Source: Hyalangium versicolor
GTDB lineage: Bacteria > Myxococcota > Myxococcia > Myxococcales > Myxococcaceae
DNA length: 64,000 nt
Assembly (NCBI RefSeq): GCF_020103695.1
Contig: NZ_JAHXBF010000012.1
Location: 310,001-374,000, forward strand
Direction of reading: 5' to 3'
Shown here: positions 52,922-61,934 of the stretch, piece after piece
Numbering within the stretch: position 1 is the stretch's first letter
Layout of the letters: every line of letters begins with the position of its first letter
Notes under the pieces: generated by a model
Told to the model about the DNA's origin: nothing
Seen by the model: only the letters and a program-made list of their open reading frames with translations
Databases searched by the model: none
Translations under genes and position numbers: made by a program

Positions 52922-54685
52922 ATGAACCCGAGACGCGAACACTTTGATGCCATCATCGTCGGCTCCGGCTTCGGCGGCTCGGTGATGGCCTGGCGGCTGG
53001 CCGAAACGGGCCTGCGCGTCTGCGTCCTGGAGCGCGGCAAGGCCTATCCGCCCGGCTCGTTCCCTCGGAGCCCCTACGCCATGCGCCGCAACTTCTGGGA
53101 TCCCAACCAGGGGCTCCACGGGCTCTTCCACCTGTGGTCCTTCCGGGGGCTCGGCGGCGTGGTGGCGAGCGGGCTGGGCGGGGGCTCGCTCATCTACGCC
53201 AACGTGCTGCTGCGCAAGGAAGAGAAGACCTTCGTCCGAGAGAACCTGCAGGACGGCGGATACGAGTACTGGCCCGTCACCCGCGAGGATCTCGATCCGC
53301 ACTACGACACCGTGGAGGCGCTGATCGGGACCCAGCGCTACCCTTTCGAGCACGAGCCCTATCGCCACACCGCGAAGACGCTGGCGATGAAGCTCGCGGC
53401 TGAGCGGATGGGGCGCCAGGATGACTGGCAGCTGCCGCCACTCGCGGTGACGTTCGCCAACCCGGGTCAGGCACCCATCCCGGGCGAACCCATCCAAGAG
53501 CGCTACCCGAACCTGCACGGACGCACCCGGCTGACGTGCCGGCTGTGTGGCGAGTGTGACCTCGGCTGCAACTACGGCAGCAAGAACACGCTGGATTACA
53601 CCGCGCTGTCGGAGGCGAAACGGCTGGGCGCGGAGCTGCGCGTGCGGTGCGAGGTGAAGCGGTTCTGGTTCGAGGACGGAGAGCACGTCGTCGAATACGT
53701 GGACTACTCGGAGGTGCGCGAAGGAGAGCGGCCCGAGATTCCCACGTCGATGCTGCCGCGCACGGTCATCTCGGCGGACAAGCTCATCCTGGCGGCGGGG
53801 ACGTTCGGATCGGCGTACCTGTTGCTGAAGAACCGGGACGCGTTCCCCGGGCTGAGCGAGCAACTGGGGACACGGTTCTGCGGCAATGGAGACCTGCTGG
53901 GGTTCCTCTTCAAGTGCATGGATGCGAGCAAGGGCAAGCGGGAGCCGCGCATCCTGGATGGAGGCCATGGCCCGGTCATCACCAGTGCGCTCCACATCCG
54001 CGACGCCACGGAGGGAGGCACGGGCCGGGGCTACTACGTCGAGGACGCGGGCTACCCGGAGTTCATCAACTGGCTCTACGAGGGCAGCGATCAGTTCGCC
54101 CTGCTGAGGCGCTTCGCGCGCCTGGGGCGGAAGATCATCAAGGGGTGGCTGGGCCTCAGCCAGGACACGGACACGAGCGCGGAGATCGCCCAGTTGCTGG
54201 GGGATTGCGTGGGCTCGGCCAGCTCGCTGCCGCTGCTCGCCATGGGCCGGGACATCCCCAATGGACGAATGACGTTGAACCGTGACGGGATGCTGGACGT
54301 CGACTGGCGGCTGAGCAGCTCCTCCAGCTACTTCCAGCGCGTGCGCCAGACCATGGCGGAGATCGCGGACGCGCTGGAGGGAAAGATGATCCAGAACCCG
54401 CTGAGCTACCTGAGCCGCGTCATCACCGTACACCCTCTCGGAGGCTGCCCCATGGGCCGCACGGCCTCGGAGGGAGTGGTGGACTCCCATGGAGAAGTCT
54501 TCAACCACCCCGGGCTGTACGTGGCGGATGGCGCGGTGATGCCAGGGCCCACGGGACCCAATCCCAGCCTGACGATCGCCGCCCTGGCCGACCGCTTCGC
54601 CGAGCACGTCATCGAGCACTCCCGGCGCATCACTCCTTCCCGCATTCCTGCCCCGGAGGCGACATGGTCTCCACCACCAATGTGA
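52922..54685 (+). CDS. GMC-family FAD oxidoreductase (cholesterol-oxidase-like)
   Basis: The 587-residue flavoprotein has the FAD dinucleotide motif IIVGSGFGGSVMAWRLAE at the N-terminus and the ribityl-binding SGLGGGS loop. A cysteine cluster CRLCGECDLGC is typical of the cholesterol-oxidase-like branch. The active-site ending HPLGGCPMG is followed by the C-terminal VVDSHGEVF and GPNPSLTIAALADR. It oxidises an alcohol, perhaps a sterol-like or lipid alcohol, with oxygen or another acceptor. It begins 17 bases after the patatin stop and overlaps the next gene by 22 bases. Confidence 0.88.
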   Translation: MNPRREHFDAIIVGSGFGGSVMAWRLAETGLRVCVLERGKAYPPGSFPRSPYAMRRNFWDPNQGLHGLFHLWSFRGLGGVVASGLGGGSLIYANVLLRKEEKTFVRENLQDGGYEYWPVTREDLDPHYDTVEALIGTQRYPFEHEPYRHTAKTLAMKLAAERMGRQDDWQLPPLAVTFANPGQAPIPGEPIQERYPNLHGRTRLTCRLCGECDLGCNYGSKNTLDYTALSEAKRLGAELRVRCEVKRFWFEDGEHVVEYVDYSEVREGERPEIPTSMLPRTVISADKLILAAGTFGSAYLLLKNRDAFPGLSEQLGTRFCGNGDLLGFLFKCMDASKGKREPRILDGGHGPVITSALHIRDATEGGTGRGYYVEDAGYPEFINWLYEGSDQFALLRRFARLGRKIIKGWLGLSQDTDTSAEIAQLLGDCVGSASSLPLLAMGRDIPNGRMTLNRDGMLDVDWRLSSSSSYFQRVRQTMAEIADALEGKMIQNPLSYLSRVITVHPLGGCPMGRTASEGVVDSHGEVFNHPGLYVADGAVMPGPTGPNPSLTIAALADRFAEHVIEHSRRITPSRIPAPEATWSPPPM

Positions 54686-56382
54686 TTGTGGCTCCCGCTC
54701 CGCCGAAGCCCCCGCGGCGCAAGCGCCACCCGGGCCGGCCAATGGTGTCGTGGCTGGATCCGCTCATGCTGGCCCGAGCAGGTGTCCAAGCCGCCATCTC
54801 GTCCACCATCGGCAAACAGGCTGACCGCCGACTGCTCGATGCGCTGGCGGCTCCAAAGGTGGAGCCGTCTGACTTCTCCGTGGATGACGAGGGCAAGCCC
54901 CGCGAGGAGCTGTGGCTCGACTACGTGTCGGACATGGGGGACGGCTGGGACTCCACGTACGCGGTGGCCCAGACGGTGGCGTGTCCCACGCTCACGCTGC
55001 GGGACGAGACGGGCGCCACGCATGAGACGCGAGGCGGAGAGCTGCTCGTGCTCGGCGGAGATGAGGTGTACCCGACCGCGAGCGTGAAGGCCTATGAGGA
55101 GCGGACACTCGAGCCCTGGCGGGCGGCGATGAGCCGACAACGCCCCCCGCCCCATGTCTTCGCGGTGCCTGGGAATCACGACTGGTACGACGGACTGGTG
55201 TCCTTCACCCGCCTGTTCTGTCAGGGGCGAACCCCCGCAGGCTGGCAGACACACCAACGGCGCAGCTACTTCGCGGTGAAGCTGCCTCATGGATGGTGGC
55301 TCATTGGTACGGACATGCAGCTCGAGTCGGACATCGACGAGCCGCAGGTCAGCTACTTCCAGGAGATCGCCCGGCAGATGCGCCCCGAGGACCGGGTCAT
55401 CCTCTGCCTGGCGGAACCAGCGTGGCTGCTCGCCCAGGTGCGGCCGCTCGATGGCCGCTCCTATCTGGAGAACAACCTCACGTTCCTGGAGGATGAGGTG
55501 TTCGGGAAGAAAGTGAGCGTCTTCCTCGCGGGAGACCTCCACCACTACCGGCGCCACGCGGACGACGACGGCCGGCAGAAGATCATCGCGGGCGGAGGAG
55601 GCGCCTTCCTGCACCCGACCCACGTGCCTCGGAAGGAGCAGGCGCTGCAGGATGGCTTCACCGCTCGCAAGAGCTTTCCTGAGGCCAGGGACTCGCGGCG
55701 GCTGAGTTGGCGCAACCTGGGGCTCGTGATGAGCAACCCGCGGTTTGGCGTGCTTACGGGCCTGCTCTACATGCTGCTGGCCTGGGCGCTCGCGGTGAAC
55801 ATCGGCTCGGCGAACGTCCCCAAGGCGCTGGGGCTCGTGCTGAGCACGGCGCTGTCGAGCCCCGGCATCGTGCTGCTCTCCACGTTTGTCATCCTGGGAT
55901 TGATTGCCTTCGCGGACACTCGCTACGGGCGGTGGCGGTGGCTGGTGGGGCTGCTGCACGGGCTCGTGCACATGACGGCGGCGTTCCTGATCGCCTGGGG
56001 CGTGGCCCACCTGATGGGCTCGGAGCTGGCACTGTCGTTCCGCAATCCCGTGAGGGACATGCTCAGCGCCGTGCTCATCTTCGCCGGTGGCTTCCTGGCG
56101 GGGCCGACGATCATGGGGCTCTACCTGCTCATCTCGTTGAACGTCTTCAGCGCCCACCCCAACGAAGCCTTCTCCTCACTGGCCATCCCAGACTGGAAGA
56201 ACTTCATCCGGATGCGCATCGCGCCGGACGGACGCCTGTGGATCTACCCGATCGGGCTCCGCCGGGTGCCTCGCGCATGGAAGCCGGGAGAAACGGCTCG
56301 AGACCCTGAGTGGGTGGCGGACCCGAAGGACACGCGGGCCACGCCACCCTCGCTCATCGAGCCGCCGCTCGTCATCCCGTAG
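54664..56382 (+). CDS. Membrane-bound metallophosphoesterase
   Basis: The 572-residue protein combines a calcineurin-type phosphoesterase (motifs LVLGGDEVYP, AVPGNHDWYD, FLAGDLHHYRRH, GGGGAFLHPT) in residues 100-330 with five to six membrane helices at the C-terminus. The first metal motif is a variant (SDMGDGWD). The substrate is probably a phosphoester at the membrane, perhaps a lipid head group, given the neighbours. ATG 54664 lies inside the GMC gene with GGAGG five bases upstream. It ends one base before the convergent 898-residue gene. Confidence 0.83.
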   Translation: MVSTTNVIVAPAPPKPPRRKRHPGRPMVSWLDPLMLARAGVQAAISSTIGKQADRRLLDALAAPKVEPSDFSVDDEGKPREELWLDYVSDMGDGWDSTYAVAQTVACPTLTLRDETGATHETRGGELLVLGGDEVYPTASVKAYEERTLEPWRAAMSRQRPPPHVFAVPGNHDWYDGLVSFTRLFCQGRTPAGWQTHQRRSYFAVKLPHGWWLIGTDMQLESDIDEPQVSYFQEIARQMRPEDRVILCLAEPAWLLAQVRPLDGRSYLENNLTFLEDEVFGKKVSVFLAGDLHHYRRHADDDGRQKIIAGGGGAFLHPTHVPRKEQALQDGFTARKSFPEARDSRRLSWRNLGLVMSNPRFGVLTGLLYMLLAWALAVNIGSANVPKALGLVLSTALSSPGIVLLSTFVILGLIAFADTRYGRWRWLVGLLHGLVHMTAAFLIAWGVAHLMGSELALSFRNPVRDMLSAVLIFAGGFLAGPTIMGLYLLISLNVFSAHPNEAFSSLAIPDWKNFIRMRIAPDGRLWIYPIGLRRVPRAWKPGETARDPEWVADPKDTRATPPSLIEPPLVIP

Positions 56383-56383
56383 C

Positions 56384-59080
56384 TCAAATCGGAGCGGGGG
56401 GCATCAGGTACTCCAACAGGGTCCACGCCGTCTTCCATTCGGGCGAGCGCTGGGCGATCAACTGGTGCAGCCACTGCGCGAGCTGCGGCGGTGGAGGTAC
56501 ACCCCGGGGCTCGAGCGCGACCTTCGTGCTGGCCAGCAGGCGCGGGATGCATGCCGGCGGCGCGCTCCACACCTGGCTCAACCCCTTCTCCCACTGCCCC
56601 TGACGGAACAGAGCATCGATCTCCTCTACGAAGACCTCGGGCATGCGCTGCCAGAGTTCCTTGCGGATCGCCGGATCGTGCCCGTCCGGCCGCCCGGCCT
56701 GGATGGCCTGCCGGACCTGATCAGGAGGAATCCGCTGCCAGAGCGCGCGGAAGGGCTCGAAGCTCCAGGGCTCCATCTGCTGCGCCCACACCCGGACGAA
56801 GGCCTCCCAGTGCTCCGGCCGGAAGTACTGGCTGACCTCCTTCTCACCCAGCAGGAACCGGAAGCGCTTGGTGGCCAGCACCTCGATCGCCTGCGTCGGC
56901 AGGAACTGCCAGAAGATGGCGGCGTGGCCCTCCTCCGGGCGCAGGAACTGGGGCAGCTCCGCGGCACCCGACGCGAACCAGGCCGTCCAGATCTTCCGGA
57001 CACACTCCTCCCAGTCCACCCCTCGCCGCCGTGCGTACTCCGGCAGCATCGCGCCCAGCGCATGCCAGGACACGCTCTGATTCAGCTCGTTCAACTGGAA
57101 CGTCTGCTGCTGAAGCTGCCGGAGCAGGCGCTCGGGCTGGAACAGGAGCGGAACCACCGTCGAGGGCACCGTCGGCGGGCCCATCCCCTCCAGCAGCCTC
57201 CCGCCCAGCAACAGCAGCGGCATGAGCCACTGCTCCGGCATGCGCCGATCGTGTGTCGAGCGGTACGAGGCCATGTACACCAGCCACCTGCGCGCCTCTG
57301 AGGACGGCTTCGTGCACCAGGAGTCGAGCGACAGATTCGACCCCGGAGGCAGGGACTCGGACAGCGCCAGGAGGGCGCCGTACCAGATGCGGCGATCGAC
57401 CAGCGGAGACTCCCGCATCGGAGCCACCTCATAGGCGATGCGAGGCCGGGGAAGGCCCGAGGCGTCCGGCACGACAAGGGCCCGCTGCAACCGGAGCGCG
57501 CCCAGCCGCAGCTCGTCCGGCACGGCGCGGCCCTCGAGCACGAGCAACCCGAGCACCCGGAAGCAGGCCTCGATCGCGGCGACCCAGGCGGGAGAGCGCG
57601 GGTCGGGCTTCGCGAGGACACCTCGCACGAGCTCGAAGTCGTTGCGCCGACAGCGCTCGATCAGCGCCTCGAACACCGTCGCCGCGTGCTCCTGGCGCAG
57701 GAGGATCTCTCCCCATGCATGGGGCCCCTGCTCCAGCGTCTCGAGGATGCACTGGGTGAGAACCCCCTCGAGTACCCACGGGGGCTGGAAGGCATACTGC
57801 TGCGGCTGACGCTCGCGCAGCAGCTCGAGCTCTCGCAACGTCCTCACCATCCGGAACGCATCCAGCGGCAGGCGGTTGCGAAGCTTCTCCATGCTCGTCC
57901 GATCCACCTTGAGCCCCTGGCGCTCCAACTCCTGTACCCACTCGAGGTCCGTCTGGTCCGGCCGTGAATGCGACAGCGCGTGCCAGGCATCCAGCGGGCG
58001 CGCCTCGAACCAGGGCACCTCGCTGTTCAGGAGCAGGCGCCGGCCCAGGGTCTGAAGCTCCTTCCAGAGCAGCTCCTGGGGCAGCTCGGCACCCTCGGCC
58101 AGTTGGATGCGCATGCGCAGGAAGAGCCGGACCATGTCCGCCGAGCTGCGCGCCTTGGCCAGCGGCCCGGAGGGATCTCCGCGCCGGGCAAAGGTAGCGA
58201 ACAGGCCGATGAGCCCCAGGGCCGTGCCCGGGTTGTCCACCATGGCGAGCACGCCCGGAGTCTCCTGCAACCACCGCTGGCAGGCCTCCGCATCGAAGCC
58301 GTCGACAGTGACGCGCTCGGCCACCCACTCCACCAGCTCGCGCAGCCACGAGTGGACCTCCGGGCTGTGCACCACGGTCCACGGCTGAGAGAGCCCGGAG
58401 AGCTGCGCATCAACGAGATCGCGCACGCTCCGGTTGACGCGCTCTGCCTCGGGTTCCGGGGCGCGCGGGGGGGCCACCTCGGTGGCCACGCAGACCTTGA
58501 GATCGAACGGCCACGGGGCTCGCAGGGGAGCCCCTTCCGCGGAGGCCAGCTTGAGGAAGACGGCGCCGCGCTCGGGGAACAGCGCCTCGGCCTCGGCCCA
58601 CGTCTGGGCCTGGATGAAGACAGCCAGCCCCCGGGCCTCGAGCCACTGGCCGACAAGGGTCCGCCCCGAGCCGATGGGAGCCTGCCACCAGAGCGGCCAC
58701 GTGCTGGGATCCCTCACCTGGGCGGGGATGCCCGGGGGCAGCGGCTCGCGACGCAGATCAATGGAGCGCGTGGGCACGTCGCGGAGACGGATGCGCGAGC
58801 CACTCTGGGCCCGGGACGGCTGGAGCTGCGTGAGCTGCGCGTCCACCTCTTCCCGAGTCGTCTCCAGGACTTCGGCGAGGGCCTGACGGGCGCCGGGGCG
58901 CTGCTCGAGCCACTCCAGGGCCTCGCCTCCGTCGAACTTCCCCAGGTACGTCGCGAGCGAGGTTTCCTTGATGCGCTCGTTCCGAGGCCACGACCGGGCC
59001 TTCCTCAACTGCTGAGCCAGCTCGACGAAACTCTGCACAGGTACCTCCAGCTCCTCCATCCGGTCGCGAATCCAGCCCAT
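56384..59080 (-). CDS. Large protein with degenerate P-loop, function unknown
   Basis: The 898-residue protein starts at ATG 59080 with GGAGG eight bases upstream. Residues 1-100 are helical and resemble a helix-turn-helix or domain linker (SFVELAQQLRKARSWPRNER). Near residue 150 a Walker A-like APIGSGRTLVGQWL has Arg in place of the catalytic Lys. The rest is a long helical repeat-type region. This layout recalls STAND-type signalling proteins with a disabled ATPase, but it is inference. An 11-base tandem repeat and a TATAGT box lie in its upstream region. It may form a unit with the 358-residue gene upstream. Confidence 0.7.
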   Translation of the reverse strand: MGWIRDRMEELEVPVQSFVELAQQLRKARSWPRNERIKETSLATYLGKFDGGEALEWLEQRPGARQALAEVLETTREEVDAQLTQLQPSRAQSGSRIRLRDVPTRSIDLRREPLPPGIPAQVRDPSTWPLWWQAPIGSGRTLVGQWLEARGLAVFIQAQTWAEAEALFPERGAVFLKLASAEGAPLRAPWPFDLKVCVATEVAPPRAPEPEAERVNRSVRDLVDAQLSGLSQPWTVVHSPEVHSWLRELVEWVAERVTVDGFDAEACQRWLQETPGVLAMVDNPGTALGLIGLFATFARRGDPSGPLAKARSSADMVRLFLRMRIQLAEGAELPQELLWKELQTLGRRLLLNSEVPWFEARPLDAWHALSHSRPDQTDLEWVQELERQGLKVDRTSMEKLRNRLPLDAFRMVRTLRELELLRERQPQQYAFQPPWVLEGVLTQCILETLEQGPHAWGEILLRQEHAATVFEALIERCRRNDFELVRGVLAKPDPRSPAWVAAIEACFRVLGLLVLEGRAVPDELRLGALRLQRALVVPDASGLPRPRIAYEVAPMRESPLVDRRIWYGALLALSESLPPGSNLSLDSWCTKPSSEARRWLVYMASYRSTHDRRMPEQWLMPLLLLGGRLLEGMGPPTVPSTVVPLLFQPERLLRQLQQQTFQLNELNQSVSWHALGAMLPEYARRRGVDWEECVRKIWTAWFASGAAELPQFLRPEEGHAAIFWQFLPTQAIEVLATKRFRFLLGEKEVSQYFRPEHWEAFVRVWAQQMEPWSFEPFRALWQRIPPDQVRQAIQAGRPDGHDPAIRKELWQRMPEVFVEEIDALFRQGQWEKGLSQVWSAPPACIPRLLASTKVALEPRGVPPPPQLAQWLHQLIAQRSPEWKTAWTLLEYLMPPAPI

Positions 59081-59102
59081 GTGGAGCTCCTCCCCAGGGA
59101 GC

Positions 59103-59139
59103 ACTATATTCAAGCCATAGCCAATTGATAGCCAATTGA
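59103..59139 (-). promoter_or_regulatory. Tandem 11-base direct repeat and -10-like box
   Basis: TAGCCAATTGA is repeated exactly at 59118-59128 and 59129-59139, one helical turn apart, and a TATAGT hexamer (minus strand, complement of 59103-59108) lies downstream towards the start codon. The arrangement fits an activator such as an OmpR-type regulator bound over the -35 region of the 898-residue gene. Confidence 0.45.
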
Positions 59140-59220
59140 CTCCAGATTGGCCACGAAGCTGACGCACGGAGTGGCTCCCGGCGGGAGGCCTCGCTCACCT
59201 GGACTGAAGGAGAGGCGGGA

Positions 59221-60297
59221 TCAGAGGGCGGAGCTGTTGATGCCGGTGCGCAAGGCGGCCTTCATGGCCAGGAGGAGCCGGTTCGAGAGCTGCTCGTACA
59301 CCTGGGCGTCCGGGCCATCGAAGCCCATGTCATTCCACGAACCCATCCCGCCAAACACATCCGACGCCAGGGCGGCGTTGACGAGCTGCACGGCCGGCAC
59401 GGGCAATTTCTGGAGCAGCAACAGCTCGAGGACATCCTCAAGCGGTTGGGGTTCGAGGGACAGGCGCAGCAGGCAGCGGCGGAAGTGTTTACTCCAGAAC
59501 TTCAGCTCACGCTGTTCGGCGAACGTCTTCACGGCCTGCAGCGCACTGGCGAGCTCGGCCCGGCAGGAGTCGACGTTGCGCTCGGCCAGGGACGCGTCGC
59601 CCGGGCCCACGGGGAAGTACTCGAAGGAGAGGCTGGTGGAGCCCGGGGCAGGGGTGAAGAACGTGTTCCACTTCACCGTCTCGTCGGGCTCCACCTCGTG
59701 GCCTTCGCCTACGGGCTCCACCTCGACGCTCAGCGGCATGGCGCGCTGGATGATCTCCTGCATGTCGTCGAGCGAGCGGGATTCGAGGAAGGCGCGGAGG
59801 CTGCGTCCCTGGAGCTCGGAGCCCAACTCGCGCGTGAGCGCCGCCTCCCAGGCCTTCGCCTGCCGGCGGCCGAGAAGGAACTCGAGCAACTGGGCGCCGG
59901 AGATTTCATAGAGGCGCGGACGCACCTCGCCGGGCATGAAGCACTCGGAGCGCTGTCCCTGGGTGAAGAGGAGGAGCCCCACGCCGCCGCCGCCCATGAA
60001 GCCCTCCCGGATGTGGGCGGGCAGCTCGCGGACGCCCTGCTGCGGGTGGGTGTCCCAGGGGCCTGGAGCGAACCACAGGCGAGCTTCGGGCGAGGCCCGC
60101 GCCTGGAGCCACTCCTGGAAGGACATTCTTCCGCCCTGCTCGTCCCGCATCGTCACCCGCGAGTACAGGCGGCTCTGCGCGCGCAGGCCGATGCTCATGA
60201 AGTCTTCGACTTCTTCCCAGCGAGCCGAGCCCGGCTGGCGCAGCGCTCGGTTGCCGGTGGTGACAAGGACCGTGGTGCAGACATCGGTGGGGCGCAT
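59221..60297 (-). CDS. Hypothetical protein (358 aa)
   Basis: The 358-residue soluble protein starts MRPTDVCTTVLVTTGNRAL. It is mixed alpha/beta in the first half and helical later (LDDMQEIIQRAM, LASALQAVKTFAEQREL). It ends in a helix-rich segment with no catalytic motif that I recognise. The ribosome site is not clear for ATG 60297, and a GTG/ATG at 60327 could add 10 residues. The gene lies 140 bases upstream of the 898-residue gene on the same strand and 52 bases downstream of deformylase, so a cluster is likely. No family is known. Confidence 0.65.
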   Translation of the reverse strand: MRPTDVCTTVLVTTGNRALRQPGSARWEEVEDFMSIGLRAQSRLYSRVTMRDEQGGRMSFQEWLQARASPEARLWFAPGPWDTHPQQGVRELPAHIREGFMGGGGVGLLLFTQGQRSECFMPGEVRPRLYEISGAQLLEFLLGRRQAKAWEAALTRELGSELQGRSLRAFLESRSLDDMQEIIQRAMPLSVEVEPVGEGHEVEPDETVKWNTFFTPAPGSTSLSFEYFPVGPGDASLAERNVDSCRAELASALQAVKTFAEQRELKFWSKHFRRCLLRLSLEPQPLEDVLELLLLQKLPVPAVQLVNAALASDVFGGMGSWNDMGFDGPDAQVYEQLSNRLLLAMKAALRTGINSSAL

Positions 60298-60349
60298 GGG
60301 CGAACCTGTACCTCCTTGGAGAGCCATCGACGAGCGTCAGCACGACCTG

Positions 60350-60958
60350 TCAGCCCTGACGCTCCGGCAATCCGAGCGCCTTGCGCACCTCAACCGTCGA
60401 GCGCCCCGCCCAGTGGCGGCGGTGGTTCTCCACGAGGGCGAAGCTCCGCGTCTCCATCCGATCCAGGTAGAGCGTGCCGTCCAGGTGATCCACCTCGTGC
60501 TGGAGGATGCGCGCGTACCAGCCCCGAGCCGAGATGGAGACAGGCTTGCCGTTCTCATCCAGCGCCTCCACGCGCACGCCGCGCGCCCGAGCCACCAGCG
60601 CCGAGTACCCGCTGACGCTCAGGCAGCCCTCGAAGAACTCCACGGGCGTGGGATCCTCCACCACCAGGCGCGGGTTGATGAGCACATGGAAGTCCACCGG
60701 CTTGCGCTCGCGTGCGGCCAGCTCTTCCGGAGAGACACCCGCCTGATACTCGGCCCGATCCTCCACCACGACGACACGCAGCCCCATCCCCACCTGCGGT
60801 GCGGCCAGCCCCACCCCGGGCGTGTCCCGCATCGTGTCGCGCATGAGCGCAATCAGTGATTTCACCTCGGGGTTGGCAATCTCCTCGGGCGTCAGCTCCC
60901 GGGCCCGCTGCCTCAATACGGGCTCTCCCGCCTGGACGATCTTGAGCACCATCGGCAT
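60350..60958 (-). CDS. def: Peptide deformylase
   Basis: The 202-residue enzyme removes the formyl group from new proteins. All three family motifs are present: GVGLAAPQVG, EGCLSVSGY with the metal-binding cysteine, and the HEVDHLDG metal site. The length is slightly longer than the E. coli enzyme because of an insertion around residues 75-85 and a Lys/Arg-rich tail. Myxobacteria often carry more than one def; this one lacks the usual fmt neighbour. It may be co-transcribed with the two large unknown genes that follow. Confidence 0.94.
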   Translation of the reverse strand: MPMVLKIVQAGEPVLRQRARELTPEEIANPEVKSLIALMRDTMRDTPGVGLAAPQVGMGLRVVVVEDRAEYQAGVSPEELAARERKPVDFHVLINPRLVVEDPTPVEFFEGCLSVSGYSALVARARGVRVEALDENGKPVSISARGWYARILQHEVDHLDGTLYLDRMETRSFALVENHRRHWAGRSTVEVRKALGLPERQG

Positions 60959-61116
60959 CGCAGCGCCTCCGCGTGTACGTGTGGAACTGGCAAGAGCCTG
61001 CGCCGTAGCTGACCTTCAGCGTGCGTGCAATGCCATACACTCTCCGGCGCGGTTGTCATCTCCCGGACGGCGAGGTGTCCGCCTCACGCCCAGCGGTGAT
61101 CTGCTAGAAGGGGGCC

Positions 61117-61899
61117 ATGCCCATCGCAGAGCTCAATGGACAGGGAATCTTCTTCGAGGATTCGGGAGGCCCCGGCCGCCCCGTCATCCTGGCGCACGGC
61201 TTCCTCATGGACAGCCGGATGTTCGACCCGCAGGTGGAGGTACTCGCCCCCGAGTTCCGCGTCATCCGCTGGGACGCGCGAGCCTTCGGGCGCACCCGGT
61301 GGGATGGCAAGCCCTTCTCCCTGTATGACCTGGCCGCCGACTGCGTGGCGCTGCTCGATCACCTGGGCATCGACAAGGCCGTGGTGGGTGGCATGTCGCA
61401 GGGAGGCTACTGCGCGCTGCGCATCGCCCTGCGCTACCCCGAGCGCGCGAAGGCGCTCGTGCTCATGAGTACCCGCGGCACGAACGATGACGAGCAGGCG
61501 AAGGCCAGCTACGTGCAGGCGGCCCAGGTCTGGTCCTCGGTGGGCCCCGAGCCCATCGTCCAGGCTCTCGCGGGCCCCCTCCTTGGCGACCCGCGCCTGT
61601 TCCCCACGTGGCTGGAGCGCTGGCGTCAGGTGCCCTCGGCGAACTACCTGGCCGCCGTCCGCAACCTCACCGACCGGGACGACATCACCGCTCGGCTGAA
61701 GGAGATCCGCTGCCCCGCCTTCATCACCCATGGGCTGGAGGACACCGGAACTCCCCCTTCGGATGGCGAGTTCCTCCACAAGACGCTGCCGGGCAGCGTC
61801 CGCTTCGTCCCCGTGCCCCAGGCCACGCACGCGGCCAACCTCTCGCACCCGGAGGTGGTCAATCCGCCGCTGCTCGAGTTCCTGCGCACCTACGCATGA
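61117..61899 (+). CDS. Alpha/beta hydrolase
   Basis: The 260-residue protein is a typical single-domain hydrolase with the oxyanion loop LAHGFLMD, the nucleophile elbow GGMSQGGYCA (Ser), an aspartate in EDTGTPP and the histidine in QATHAANLS. Esterase, lactonase or haloalkane-type activity cannot be told apart. An AAGGGGG precedes the ATG at 61117. It is a single gene convergent with the VWA gene. Confidence 0.88.
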   Translation: MPIAELNGQGIFFEDSGGPGRPVILAHGFLMDSRMFDPQVEVLAPEFRVIRWDARAFGRTRWDGKPFSLYDLAADCVALLDHLGIDKAVVGGMSQGGYCALRIALRYPERAKALVLMSTRGTNDDEQAKASYVQAAQVWSSVGPEPIVQALAGPLLGDPRLFPTWLERWRQVPSANYLAAVRNLTDRDDITARLKEIRCPAFITHGLEDTGTPPSDGEFLHKTLPGSVRFVPVPQATHAANLSHPEVVNPPLLEFLRTYA

Positions 61900-61934
61900 G
61901 CCGGGGAACGGCGTGAGCCTCGCCGCCCGAGCCC

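Noticed and set aside
52460..54742. A 760-codon minus-strand frame over the patatin and GMC genes.
   Set aside because: Antisense to strongly motif-supported enzymes.
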